Assembly (NCBI GenBank): GCA_030754885.1
Contig: JASLZL010000110.1
Span: 1-32,865, forward strand
From: Rhodospirillales bacterium
GTDB lineage: Bacteria > Pseudomonadota > Alphaproteobacteria > Rhodospirillales > JASLLZ01
Reading direction: 5' to 3'
Length of the DNA stretch: 32,865 nt
How positions within the stretch are numbered: the stretch's first letter is position 1; each line of letters starts with the position of its first letter. The notes below the pieces were generated by a model. That model saw nothing but the letters and a program-made list of their open reading frames with translations, ran no database searches and was not told where the DNA came from. The translations under genes were made by a program, and so were the position numbers. Below, one piece after another: positions 1 through 8,324 of this stretch.

Positions 1-893
1 ATCGTTTGCTGAATTTGGCTATAGATTTGGCTTGCCGTCACACCCGGTCGAACGGCCGCTAGACCGGCGGCGAAGCCTTCACTCACGGCCTCCGAGATAC
101 GGCGCTGTTCATCGGTCGGCTGAAAGATCTTAGTCCTGTAGAACGGGCTGTGGTGCCGGCCCACGGCACCGGAGGTTTCGATGGTTGTCGGCGCACTAGG
201 TTCGATCTCGACGCCTTGCCATGATGAATGGGAACGGCCGGTCTGGGCACCGAACCGCACCACGGGCCACGTCGCGATCCATTCGCTACCGGCGTTGAGG
301 AGCCCGGCCGCGACAACCGCTGCGACGTTAGCGTCGGTCTTGCCGAGTTGGGTTGCTTCCATGCCGGCTCGCATCGCTTCGACCACGATCCGGCCGGCTT
401 CGCGATGGCAGGCAATTTCACTTGGCGACTTGATGATGCGGAGTTCAGCCACAATGGAACTGGCGTCCACCATCTCGGCGTCCGAAAGCACGTTCTTCAA
501 AGTTTCATAATGTTCGACGGTAAGATAGATGGAGCTCTTCTCGATGCCGGTACGTCCTCCACCAAGGCCGTGTTTTTTCAGCAGATCGACGAAAACGTCC
601 ATCGGCGGGCGACCGCCGTCGTCGTAGGTGACCGCATCTGCGATTGGTGTGACATCTGCGATCCCCAAAAAATTTCCAAAATCCCTTAGTCGCGTCATGA
701 AGACCGGAGGTCTGCCCAGCGGGACAGCAAGGACCTGATGGCCGGCGATGGCCCGGGTCTGGTAGCCCGACGCGTAGTAGATGCTCTCCGGGTCGTTGAG
801 AATAAGCAGTTCGAGTTGGCGCGAATCCATCTCTTGGTGTATTCGCGCCAGACGTTCGTCATACTCTTGGCGAGTGAACGGATTTTGGATCAT
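1..893 (-). CDS. M24-family (creatinase/Xaa-Pro aminopeptidase-like) hydrolase, 3' end beyond the window
   Basis: This gene is missing from the ORF track because it runs off the left edge, but the minus strand stays open from an ATG at 893 to base 1 (297 codons). The protein starts MIQNPFTRQEYDERLARI and continues with LLILNDPESIYYASGYQT, the typical N-terminal creatinase-like domain. ELRIIKSPSEIACHREAGRI (about residues 147-166) opens the pita-bread catalytic domain, followed by a GRHHSPFYRT segment and AAVRPGVTASQIY. Family members hydrolyse X-Pro bonds, creatine or related C-N bonds using a dinuclear metal site; the metal ligands lie mostly in the missing C-terminal part, so activity and specificity cannot be judged. 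An in-frame TGA lies 21 codons upstream, and this is the only ATG after it. An AAGGA lies upstream but rather far away. It is the last visible gene of the minus-strand operon, 60 bp after the Rossmann-fold gene. Confidence 0.85.
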   Translation of the reverse strand, partial: MIQNPFTRQEYDERLARIHQEMDSRQLELLILNDPESIYYASGYQTRAIAGHQVLAVPLGRPPVFMTRLRDFGNFLGIADVTPIADAVTYDDGGRPPMDVFVDLLKKHGLGGGRTGIEKSSIYLTVEHYETLKNVLSDAEMVDASSIVAELRIIKSPSEIACHREAGRIVVEAMRAGMEATQLGKTDANVAAVVAAGLLNAGSEWIATWPVVRFGAQTGRSHSSWQGVEIEPSAPTTIETSGAVGRHHSPFYRTKIFQPTDEQRRISEAVSEGFAAGLAAVRPGVTASQIYSQIQQT

Positions 894-953
894 GCGCCTA
901 CGATGACCGTCCTTCCGGGAATCACCTTTGGCGCCGCGGCCCCGAATATCCCA

Positions 954-2057
954 TCACGCGGCCGTGGCCTTCTGCCTTTCCAGCTTCTCACGCAAAGCAA
1001 CCGTTTCAGCGAAGACCCGATCCAGGTCGTCGACGTGAAAGCCCGCCGCCAACTCGGGGCTGTGACGGGCCAATTCGTCGTGGAGCGGGCCGTGATACGT
1101 CACTCGTCCGTCGTCCACGGTCAGTCCGTTAATCTCCTCGAAGGCTTGGTTCCAGGCGATTGCCTCTTCGCGGCTGAGCCCGTCGGGCAGGTTCAACTCC
1201 AAGGTCCCGTTCTTAATCGTCGCTGGATAGCCACCGATGAGTCCGTGGGGGCCGGTCACGTGGCCCAGGTAGTCGCGATGGCCGGCATAGGCCAGAATGA
1301 TAGGCATCGCCGTGCAGCCAGAGATGGGAATGGACGGCCCTTTGGTCAGCTGAACCCTGGTGAAGCGTTCGTAGACGTCGTCGATCTCGTTCCCTTCGAT
1401 CCAGACGCGAGGCGGCGGCGTGCCGGCGCGCAGCTCGGCTGGGCCACGAAATGGCTTCAGGTTCTGATGGTGGGCCAGCACTTGGATCGGGCCGCGCTCG
1501 CGGATGCCAAGCTCGCCGGCGAAGACGGAGGCCAGGATCTCGATGTTGCCGCCGCCGCTAACGACGGGAAAGCCCATGGCCTTCAGGATCGCGTTAGTCA
1601 CGTCGGGATAGCAGCAGTTCATGAACGTGGCCTTGCTGCCCGCCAGCGCCATCGCCTTGCCCATACGCGAGCCAAGCAGAGCCTGGACGACGACGGTGGA
1701 GCTCATACTTCCGACGGCGGCCAGCCGCCCCCACTCGGATGTGTCGATGACCACCTTGGATGGCTGCACAGAGGCCGCATGCACGATCACGTCCGGGTCC
1801 CATTCGGCAATTGTTTCAGCCACCGACTCAGGCGATTCCCAGTTGATGAACGTGGTATCGAAGAAAGCCGGTCGTTCCGCGATGGCGGCCCGCGCGTTGC
1901 CGGCTTGGCGCAGCCATTCCAACTGCCTCCCCTCCTCCACCTCACGGGCGGCAATGGTAATCTTGATCGGCTTCGGTGCGGTCAGCGCGATGTCATTGGT
2001 GAAGCGCTTGGCGAACATTCCCGTCCCGGTGACCAGGACATCGCATTTCTCGGACAT
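954..2057 (-). CDS. Rossmann-fold NAD(P)-binding protein of unknown specificity
   Basis: I do not recognise a named family. The protein (367 aa from this start) begins MSEKCDVLVTGTGMFAKRF, a beta strand followed by a GxGxF turn that suggests a dinucleotide-binding Rossmann fold. Later pieces such as WDPDVIVHAASVQ and ATFMNCCYPDVTNAIL resemble the NAD-domain end and substrate-domain entry of saccharopine/opine-dehydrogenase-like proteins, but that is only an impression. No signal peptide or membrane segment is visible. The ORF track starts 15 codons earlier; I prefer the ATG at 2057 because GGGGGA lies about 8 bases upstream and the glycine turn then falls at the usual distance from the N-terminus. 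It sits between the flavoprotein and the M24 gene in the same direction, so it probably supplies a redox or lyase step in the same pathway. Confidence 0.7.
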   Translation of the reverse strand: MSEKCDVLVTGTGMFAKRFTNDIALTAPKPIKITIAAREVEEGRQLEWLRQAGNARAAIAERPAFFDTTFINWESPESVAETIAEWDPDVIVHAASVQPSKVVIDTSEWGRLAAVGSMSSTVVVQALLGSRMGKAMALAGSKATFMNCCYPDVTNAILKAMGFPVVSGGGNIEILASVFAGELGIRERGPIQVLAHHQNLKPFRGPAELRAGTPPPRVWIEGNEIDDVYERFTRVQLTKGPSIPISGCTAMPIILAYAGHRDYLGHVTGPHGLIGGYPATIKNGTLELNLPDGLSREEAIAWNQAFEEINGLTVDDGRVTYHGPLHDELARHSPELAAGFHVDDLDRVFAETVALREKLERQKATAA

Positions 2058-2131
2058 GATCTCGTTTCCCCCATTTGAATGAGCGCGGTCAACCTGAAGC
2101 AAACATTCCTGACCGTCAAGCGGAGGCCAGA

Positions 2132-4099
2132 TCAGAGCTGCCGGGCTACACGCGAGCCTTCAAAAATAGCCTGTTCGAGCTGGCGCGGCGCCCAGCAGTC
2201 GCCGATGGCGTGGAGTTCGCCGACTTGCCCCTTGAGCGCCCTGTAAATATTGCGTTCGGCCCGACCCTTGGAGCACAACACGATGCTGTCCGCCTCAATT
2301 TCCCGGGTGTCGCCATCGGTCCGCCTTGCCGTGACCCCGCCTTGGTGGATTTCGGTGATCTCTTCGAGCGGCGACATTTTGACGCCGTGCTTGAGCAACC
2401 GGTCATAGGTGGGACGCCACGTCAGCAGGTCCACGTCCATTCCGACAAAGAAGGTGCTGCTGACGATTTCGACGGTGTGGCCGCGTTGAGCCAAGGCTTC
2501 GGCGACGGAGAGCCCCATATGGCGGCCGTCCCAATCGCCGATCACAATGCGCTTGCCAAGTTCGGCTCCGGCCAGCACCTGGCGCGCCGTGAACACATCG
2601 GGTAGGTCCGAGCCCGGCACGTCCGGCTTGGCATCGACCGCCCCCGTCGCGACGATCACCACGTCGGGTGCCTGCGCCAGGACCTTTTCTGCCGTCAATT
2701 CGCTTTCAAGGCGAACCAGCGCGCCACTTCTACGGGCTTGCTGCTCCAACCAGGTAACGACCTGCAGATAATTTTGCCGGAACGGCGCGCGGCTGAACAG
2801 GCGCACCTGTCCGCCAAGCTCATCGGCGCGTTCATGCAGTTCGACATCATGGCCCCGCTTAGCGGCGACGCGCGCCGCCTCGAGCCCCGCCGGACCGCCG
2901 CCGATGATGAGCACGGACTTATAGTCGGATACCGGCGTCAGGGGCTCCCACTGGTCTTCGCGCCCACTGCGGGGGTTGTAGACGCACGATATATTGCCCA
3001 CCCTCACCTGGCGATGGAAGCAGGCCTCGTTTCCATGGATGCACGTGCGGATGTCGTCGAGACGGTCCTCCATGATCTTGCGAATAATTGCCGGTTCGGC
3101 GATGTGGGCGCGGGTCATGCCCACCATGTCGGCGTGGCCTGCCTTTAAGACGGCTTCGGCTTCGCTGGGGTCGGCGATCTTGCCGATGCAGAAGACGGGT
3201 ACGTCAACAGCGTCCTTGATGGCCCGCGCGTACGGCACCAGCGGCATTTGCGGAGACGAAATCGTTGGAAAGTGGATCGATCGGCTCATCATGCTGGAAT
3301 TGGTGCCGGCGCTGATGTTGAGGAAGTCAAGCTTGCCCCACTTCAACATTTTGGTAGCGTAGCGAACGCCGTCTTCAAGGTTGTATCCGCCCGGGATTAT
3401 TTCCGTCGCGCTGTAGCGGATACCGAGATTGAAATCCGGCCCAACGGCGGCCCGCGTCGCCTCCAGCACTTCGCGCGCCAGACGCAAGCGGTTCTCTTCA
3501 GAGCCGCCGTAATCGTCCGTCCGTTTGTTTGATTTTGGAGAGATGAACTCCTGCACCAAATTTCCGTGGGCGAAAGAAAGTTCAACGCCATCAAGGCCGC
3601 CTTCGCGGCAGCGCCGGGCGGCGGCGGCGAAGGATTGGACAATGACCTCAATTTCATCGATTTCCAGTTCGTGCGGAATGTCACGCGTGCGATCCATGGG
3701 AATTGGTGACGGCCCCAGCGGCGGCTGGCCATCGGCGCCCATCACGGTGTTGCAGCCCGAATGAGAGAGCATCGTGAAGACCCTGGCGCCTTCCCCATGA
3801 ACCGCCTCTGCAAGGCGCTGATAACCCGGTATGATGCTGTCGTCGATGTTGCTTAAAAACGCGCCCGGTGTACCGGCCCCGATCGGCGCCCCGGTGACCC
3901 CTGTCGCTTCGATAATGATCAGGCCGATGCCGCCCCGGGCACGCGCCCGGTGATAGGCAATCAGACGATCGGAAACCTTGCCGCCGGCGGCATAGCCCGT
4001 GCGGTGGGCGGTCGAAAGAGCCCGATTGCGAACCGTAATGCCACCAATATCGAGAGGCGACAGGAGGTGTTGGAATCCGATATCGGACGTACCATCCAT
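2132..4099 (-). CDS. Old-yellow-enzyme/2,4-dienoyl-CoA-reductase-like flavoprotein (FMN barrel + FAD/NAD domains)
   Basis: The 655-residue protein has the full layout of the FadH/trimethylamine-dehydrogenase group. An FMN-binding TIM barrel fills about residues 1-345, with SFAHGNLVQEFISPKSNKRTDDYGGS near 175-200. A cysteine cluster follows at 353-372, then a dinucleotide domain beginning VLIIGGGPAGLEAARVA near 396-412 and a second one around RIVIGDWDGRHMGLSVAEAL. Relatives reduce enoyl groups or oxidatively demethylate amines and betaines. The Fe-S motif reads CIHGNEAC...SC (C353, C360, C372), whereas FadH has CxxCxxxC; Gly356 replaces the second Cys. The ATG overlaps the stop of the upstream CaiB gene as TAATG, so translation is probably coupled. 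The substrate cannot be read from sequence; a dienoyl-CoA or an N-methyl compound are both possible. Confidence 0.88.
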   Translation of the reverse strand: MDGTSDIGFQHLLSPLDIGGITVRNRALSTAHRTGYAAGGKVSDRLIAYHRARARGGIGLIIIEATGVTGAPIGAGTPGAFLSNIDDSIIPGYQRLAEAVHGEGARVFTMLSHSGCNTVMGADGQPPLGPSPIPMDRTRDIPHELEIDEIEVIVQSFAAAARRCREGGLDGVELSFAHGNLVQEFISPKSNKRTDDYGGSEENRLRLAREVLEATRAAVGPDFNLGIRYSATEIIPGGYNLEDGVRYATKMLKWGKLDFLNISAGTNSSMMSRSIHFPTISSPQMPLVPYARAIKDAVDVPVFCIGKIADPSEAEAVLKAGHADMVGMTRAHIAEPAIIRKIMEDRLDDIRTCIHGNEACFHRQVRVGNISCVYNPRSGREDQWEPLTPVSDYKSVLIIGGGPAGLEAARVAAKRGHDVELHERADELGGQVRLFSRAPFRQNYLQVVTWLEQQARRSGALVRLESELTAEKVLAQAPDVVIVATGAVDAKPDVPGSDLPDVFTARQVLAGAELGKRIVIGDWDGRHMGLSVAEALAQRGHTVEIVSSTFFVGMDVDLLTWRPTYDRLLKHGVKMSPLEEITEIHQGGVTARRTDGDTREIEADSIVLCSKGRAERNIYRALKGQVGELHAIGDCWAPRQLEQAIFEGSRVARQL

Positions 4100-5331
4100 T
4101 ATTTCGATCCGCTCTTGACCGTCCCACTGACCGGCCCGGGCGAAGCACCTAGCACTTCCGCTTGATGGGTTCCCAGCAAACCGCCGGCCCAGTCGACGCG
4201 TCCTGGGGTGCGGGTCAGCCTGGGGAAAAACCCTTGCATCTTGATCGACCCCAGTTCTTCGTCAGGAACCTCGATGATGGCGTTCCTGTCGACGAAGTGT
4301 TCGTTCTTGGATATCCGCTCGATGCCGAGCACCGGGGCAAGCGCCGCGCCCAGTTTTTCGAAATGCTCCAACACGAAGTCGAACGGATGGTTGATGATCC
4401 ATTCGGCGATCAAGGCATCCAATTCGTCGGCGTTTTCCAGGCGGGCGGAATTTGTCGCGAACTTGGGATCGTCGGCCAGTTCCGGCCTTCCGATCGCAAT
4501 CAATATCCGTTTGGCCGTGTTCGGCGTGCTACCCGATAGCGCCACATATTCCCCGTCCTGGGTTTGATAGACGTTGCGCGGTGAGGAGTAGTGCACGCGG
4601 TTCCCCATGCGCTTTTGGACATAGCCCACTTGGTCATAATCGACCACCGTGGCACCCAGTACCGAAAAAATGCTCTCATATATGGCAAGATCGATGACCT
4701 GGCCCTTGCCGCTGCGCTCGCGTTCGTGCATCGCGGTGAGCACCGAAAAAGCGCCATAAATGCCCGAGATGTGATCGGCTAAGCCAAAGGGGGGCAGCAA
4801 AGGCGGGCCGCCCTTTTCGCCATTGATGGCGGCAAACCCGGCCATCGCTTCGGCGACGCTTCCGAAGCCCGGCCGATCACGGTAGGGCCCGGTCTGCCCC
4901 CAGCCCGTCATCCGCAGCATGATCAGTCCAGGGTTGTCGGCGCTAAGCTGCTCATACCCCATATTCCATTCTTCCAGCCTGCCAGGCCGGAAATTTTCAA
5001 TCACGACGTCCGCCGAGCCGGCAAGGTCACGTATGATTTGCTGGCTTTCCTCGGTATGAAGGTCCAGGACCACCAAGCGCTTGTTGCGCGCCAACCGCTT
5101 CCAATCCAAAGATGAATCATTCTTCTTGTTTCCCAAGGCGCGCCTGGGGTCGCCTTTGGGGTGTTCGACCTTGATGACGTCGGCGCCGAAATCGGCCAGC
5201 AACATCCCGGAAAAGGGCCCGGCAATGATGGTCGCGAGTTCCAGAATCTTGACACCCGCGAGAGGGCGATTATCCGTGTCCGACGGTGTGCGCCATGGTT
5301 GATCGGTCACGCCGGGTGAGGGTTTCGTCAT
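4099..5331 (-). CDS. CaiB/BaiF class III CoA-transferase
   Basis: The 410-aa protein is a full-length class III CoA-transferase, which moves CoA between carboxylic acids. It contains LAGVKILELATIIAGPFSGMLLADFGADVIKVE (about 24-56), the RNKRLVVLDL and IENFRPG motifs, and LADHISG, whose Asp186 is the expected nucleophile. The track begins 61 codons earlier inside the upstream gene; I chose the ATG at 5331 because GAAAGG lies about 10 bases before it, while the ATG at 5340 would sit right against that site. It begins 38 bp after the beta subunit gene and shares one base with the flavoprotein gene downstream. It is clearly more distant from the two CaiB proteins at 7.1 and 15.7 kb than those are from each other. 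It probably activates the acid handled by this operon. Confidence 0.93.
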   Translation of the reverse strand: MTKPSPGVTDQPWRTPSDTDNRPLAGVKILELATIIAGPFSGMLLADFGADVIKVEHPKGDPRRALGNKKNDSSLDWKRLARNKRLVVLDLHTEESQQIIRDLAGSADVVIENFRPGRLEEWNMGYEQLSADNPGLIMLRMTGWGQTGPYRDRPGFGSVAEAMAGFAAINGEKGGPPLLPPFGLADHISGIYGAFSVLTAMHERERSGKGQVIDLAIYESIFSVLGATVVDYDQVGYVQKRMGNRVHYSSPRNVYQTQDGEYVALSGSTPNTAKRILIAIGRPELADDPKFATNSARLENADELDALIAEWIINHPFDFVLEHFEKLGAALAPVLGIERISKNEHFVDRNAIIEVPDEELGSIKMQGFFPRLTRTPGRVDWAGGLLGTHQAEVLGASPGPVSGTVKSGSK

Positions 5332-5369
5332 CGGTCTCATGCCTTTCAAGCTGGGAAGAAAAATGCGGT

Positions 5370-6098
5370 TCAGCGGTCGGCAAGCCAGGGAATGGTGGAA
5401 GGGCCCAATTTTGGATAGACGAAGTCGCGCAATTCTCGCGCCTCGGCCTCGCTCAACGCCGGTGTTTCGTGAACATCGCTCGCCACGCGAAGCGGAAATC
5501 CGGTCGCCTCGCAAACCGTGTCGGGGCTCTCGCCGGGATGAAATGATTCAAGTTCGATCGCGCCGTTCAGAGGATCGATCCTCAGCACGGCCCGCGAGGT
5601 GATGATCTTGCTAGGCCCGCCGATGCGCCGTTCGCGCCGCCCTGCCCTTCCGGCGGCCGTTACGCAATCGACCTTTTTTACAAACACCCGCGGGGAATGT
5701 TCGGCGCGGAACAGTACGATGCGTTTGACCACCGAATAATAGATCGGCGCCGCGAACGCCCCCATAAAGCTCTTCTTGGTCCCATTGCGAACGATGTATT
5801 GCAGGTTGATGTTGGCGTGTTCGTCGATCTGAACGGCGGACAGGAAAAACAAGCCGACCTTGCCGCGCTGCGCAAGGGAGGTGAATTCGTGACTGCCAAA
5901 CAGCAGCGGGCCACCGGGAAGGCTCCGCGAAACATTGATCGCCGAGGGTGCGGACAGACGCATCGCAAGCAACGCCCCGACCATGGGAATGGGAGATTCG
6001 ACGCCAACGCCGAAACGCTCACCGTTGCGGATTTCCCGCGCGCAGAGAACGGCCATAAGCTCTTCGGGTGATGTCGTGTCAGGCATGGACGGAGACAT
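5370..6098 (-). CDS. Class I CoA-transferase-like beta subunit (GctB/IpdB type)
   Basis: About 242 aa, matching the beta subunit of glutaconate-CoA-transferase-type enzymes: RNGERFGVGVESPIPMVGALLAMRLSAP at about 24-51, SAVQIDEHANIN in the middle, and FHPGESPDTVCEATGFPLRV near the C-terminus. True transferases carry a catalytic Glu just after the APN segment (VESG in the Acidaminococcus enzyme, from memory). Here the stretch reads APSAINVSRSLPGG with no Glu, so the protein may not form the usual glutamyl-CoA intermediate. The IpdAB hydrolases share this fold and use a Glu on the other subunit. The start is uncertain: 6098 has AAAGG 9 bases upstream, while an ATG at 6086 overlaps the alpha stop. 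Both overlap the alpha gene, as expected for a coupled heteromer. Confidence 0.85.
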   Translation of the reverse strand: MSPSMPDTTSPEELMAVLCAREIRNGERFGVGVESPIPMVGALLAMRLSAPSAINVSRSLPGGPLLFGSHEFTSLAQRGKVGLFFLSAVQIDEHANINLQYIVRNGTKKSFMGAFAAPIYYSVVKRIVLFRAEHSPRVFVKKVDCVTAAGRAGRRERRIGGPSKIITSRAVLRIDPLNGAIELESFHPGESPDTVCEATGFPLRVASDVHETPALSEAEARELRDFVYPKLGPSTIPWLADR

Positions 6099-6906
6099 CG
6101 GCATCGGCCTTTTGGGGCGATCGAAGTCCCTCGACATAGCGCACCATGCTGTCGGCCGACTTGGCCGCGGCGAGATAGGCCTCCACCGCGCCTCTATCCT
6201 CGGCATAATGTCTCGGACAGGCCAAGGGACGAGCGCCGCCCGGTGCAACCACGACAGCATCGAAATACATTCCGGGTATGACTTGCTCGTCCGCCGCCAA
6301 ACCGTCCAGTGCGTCGTCCCGAATTTCCTCGACCGTCACGATGACGTGCCCGGCCGCCTGCACGATCAGACGGTCCTCGTTATGGATCGTTGTCACCACG
6401 TTGCCGTCGCGATCACCCCGCAAGGCGTGGATAATGGCGAAGTCGGGGCGCAGAGAAGGCGCGATGACGACCTCGTAGTCAGGGTCATAGGGGTCGTCGA
6501 TCACCTTCAGCTCCGCACGCTCTGCCAACATGTCGGAACCGAATAGGCCCAAGATAGGTGTGAAGGAGAAGCCGGCCGCACCGGCCCTCAACTGCATCTC
6601 AATAAGGGGACAGGAGGACTCGATCAATCGGAGGCCTCCGTCTTCGACCGCCCGCAGATGATTGCGGGCCGATCCGTGACTGCCCAGCACGAAGGCCCCG
6701 GTTTCAACCACGCCGACACAGCCCGCCGCGATCAAAAGATCAACAGCGAAACCCGCGGTCGGAACCCCGATCACGTGCAGGCCCGTTCGCTGCTGACGGA
6801 TCAACTCGCGCACCGCTTCCATCGGGTTGAATTTTGTGACAGCGACCGAAGCACCATCAGGAATGGCACCCATGGCATCGGCCAGGGTCGTCATGCGTGC
6901 GCTCAA
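6079..6906 (-). CDS. Class I CoA-transferase-like alpha subunit (GctA/IpdA type), TTG start
   Basis: This 275-aa protein matches the alpha subunit of GctA-like CoA-transferases: an N-terminal GASVAVTKFNPMEAVRELI strand-helix, the GLHVIGVPTAGFAVDLLIAAG unit, GSHGSARNHLRAVEDGGLRLIESS and LRAGAAGFSFTPILG. Glu96 in RLIESS lies close to where, as I recall it, IpdA keeps its catalytic Glu (residue 105). The track start at 7236 is far too early. A near-perfect AGGAGG ends 5 bases before a TTG at 6906, which I take as the start; the ATG at 6921 has no ribosome-binding site and the ATG at 6894 is too far from it. It is the first gene of the operon and faces the CaiB gene at 7097 across a 190-bp divergent spacer. 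Confidence 0.82.
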   Translation of the reverse strand: MSARMTTLADAMGAIPDGASVAVTKFNPMEAVRELIRQQRTGLHVIGVPTAGFAVDLLIAAGCVGVVETGAFVLGSHGSARNHLRAVEDGGLRLIESSCPLIEMQLRAGAAGFSFTPILGLFGSDMLAERAELKVIDDPYDPDYEVVIAPSLRPDFAIIHALRGDRDGNVVTTIHNEDRLIVQAAGHVIVTVEEIRDDALDGLAADEQVIPGMYFDAVVVAPGGARPLACPRHYAEDRGAVEAYLAAAKSADSMVRYVEGLRSPQKADADVSVHA

Positions 6907-7096
6907 GGACTCCTCCTGCATTATTTTTCGGAGATTACCCAACGGGCTCCCCGTTCGTCGACAATGTAGCAGATAAAGGCAACCCCGTGGAATCCGGGCG
7001 AAGAGGCCCGCGATTAAGAGAATGTTGTTGGCCCCGGAACGGCCGCTTGGTAGCCTCGCGCCGCTATTCGAGGAAAAATAAAGGATCAGACCCGTC
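6907..7096. promoter_or_regulatory. Divergent intergenic spacer between two catabolic transcription units
   Basis: The 190 bp between the alpha-subunit start and the CaiB start must hold promoters for both directions. I see a strong ribosome-binding site on the minus side (AGGAGG) and AAAGGA before the plus-strand ATG. I could not identify a convincing -35/-10 pair or operator by eye. Confidence 0.4.
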
Positions 7097-8311
7097 ATGA
7101 GTGGTGCCTTGGAAGACATCAGGGTTTTCGACCTGTCGCGCATTCTGGCCGGACCCGCCTGTACGCAGATTCTGGGCGATCTGGGGGCCGAGGTGATCAA
7201 GGTCGAACGTCCCGGCGTCGGCGACGACACCCGCAAATGGGGACCGCCCTACCTCAAGGACGCCGACGGTCGCGAAACCACGGAAAGCGCCTATTACCTG
7301 GCCATCAACCGCAACAAGCGCTCAATCACGCTCGATATCACCAAGCCCGAGGGCCAGGAACTGGCACTGCGCCTGATTGAGCATTGCGACGTCTTGATTG
7401 AAAACTTCAAGGTCGGCGACCTGGCGCGCCGCGGCCTCGGCTATGAGCAGCTTCGAGAGCGCTTTCCGCGCCTAATCTATTGTTCGATCACAGGCTTTGG
7501 GCAAACCGGACCTTACAAGGATCGTCCCGGCTACGACTACATGGCCCAAGCCATGGGCGGCATCATGAGCGTCACCGGAGATGCCGATGGCTCGCCGATG
7601 AAGGTCGGTGTCGGCATCGCCGACATCATGACCGGCATGTACGCAACATCGGCAATCCTGGCCGCGATCCACCATCGCACGGTCACCGGCAAGGGCCAGT
7701 ATATCGACATGGCGCTCCTCGATTCCCAAGTCGCGTGGTTGTCATCGAGCGGGCAGAACTACCTGACCAGCCGCGAGCCCGTACCCCGGTTCGGCAACGC
7801 CCATCCCAACATTGTCCCCTATCAGGTCTTTCCCTCGGCCGACGGCCACGTCGTCATCGCCGCCGGCAACGACGCGCAATTCCGCCGCCTGTGCGACTTC
7901 GCCAACCTACCCGAGCTGGCCGACGACGAACGTTTCGCCACCAATGCGGCCCGGATACGCAACCGCGATGCACTGATCCCCCTCATCGAAGACGCCGTTG
8001 TCCGTCATCCGTCGGCCCATTGGCTGGAAGGATTGGAAGGGGTCAAGGTACCGGCCTGTCCCATCAACACCATCGCCCAAGTCTTCGCCGACCCCCAAGT
8101 CCGCCACCGGGGCATGGAGATCGCGCTGACCCACCCAGAGAGCGCGGCCGCCACCCCCTTGATCGCCAGCCCGATCAAGATGTCGGACACGCCGCCCGAA
8201 TACCGCCGCGCGCCGCCGACCCTGGGCCAGCACACCGATGAGGTGCTGGGCGAAATGCTGGGCCTCGGGGCCGACGAAGTGGCTGCCCTTAGAGACGACG
8301 GCGTGGTGTGA
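7097..8311 (+). CDS. CaiB/BaiF class III CoA-transferase, copy 1
   Basis: The 404-aa protein is a complete class III CoA-transferase: DIRVFDLSRILAGPACTQILGDLGAEVIKVERPG (7-40), RNKRSITLDI, IENFKVGDLARRGLGY, and the nucleophile region GIADIMTG with Asp176. It probably transfers CoA from a dicarboxyl-CoA donor such as succinyl-CoA to the pathway acid, but the acceptor cannot be deduced. The ATG at 7097 follows AAGGA by about 11 bases. The D-aminoacylase gene begins 13 bp after its stop, so the two form an operon. Residues 18-148 differ from the paralogue at 15739 at only 5 of 131 positions, while the C-terminal half is far less alike. Confidence 0.93.
   Translation: MSGALEDIRVFDLSRILAGPACTQILGDLGAEVIKVERPGVGDDTRKWGPPYLKDADGRETTESAYYLAINRNKRSITLDITKPEGQELALRLIEHCDVLIENFKVGDLARRGLGYEQLRERFPRLIYCSITGFGQTGPYKDRPGYDYMAQAMGGIMSVTGDADGSPMKVGVGIADIMTGMYATSAILAAIHHRTVTGKGQYIDMALLDSQVAWLSSSGQNYLTSREPVPRFGNAHPNIVPYQVFPSADGHVVIAAGNDAQFRRLCDFANLPELADDERFATNAARIRNRDALIPLIEDAVVRHPSAHWLEGLEGVKVPACPINTIAQVFADPQVRHRGMEIALTHPESAAATPLIASPIKMSDTPPEYRRAPPTLGQHTDEVLGEMLGLGADEVAALRDDGVV
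7148..7540 (+). repeat. Direct repeat, copy A: near-identical 5' part of the two CaiB genes
   Basis: This stretch (codons 18-148 of CaiB copy 1) matches 15790-16182 closely at the DNA level, including many third positions; for example GAGCATTGCGACGTCTTGAT is shared exactly. Outside the stretch similarity falls off clearly. Both copies lie in the same orientation about 8.6 kb apart. Confidence 0.8.
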
Positions 8312-8324
8312 GAGGGAGAGAACC

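Noticed and set aside
738-2078. 446-aa plus-strand ORF
   Set aside because: It is antisense to the Rossmann-fold and M24 genes, low in recognisable motifs and rich in the residue patterns typical of reverse-frame GC-rich coding DNA.
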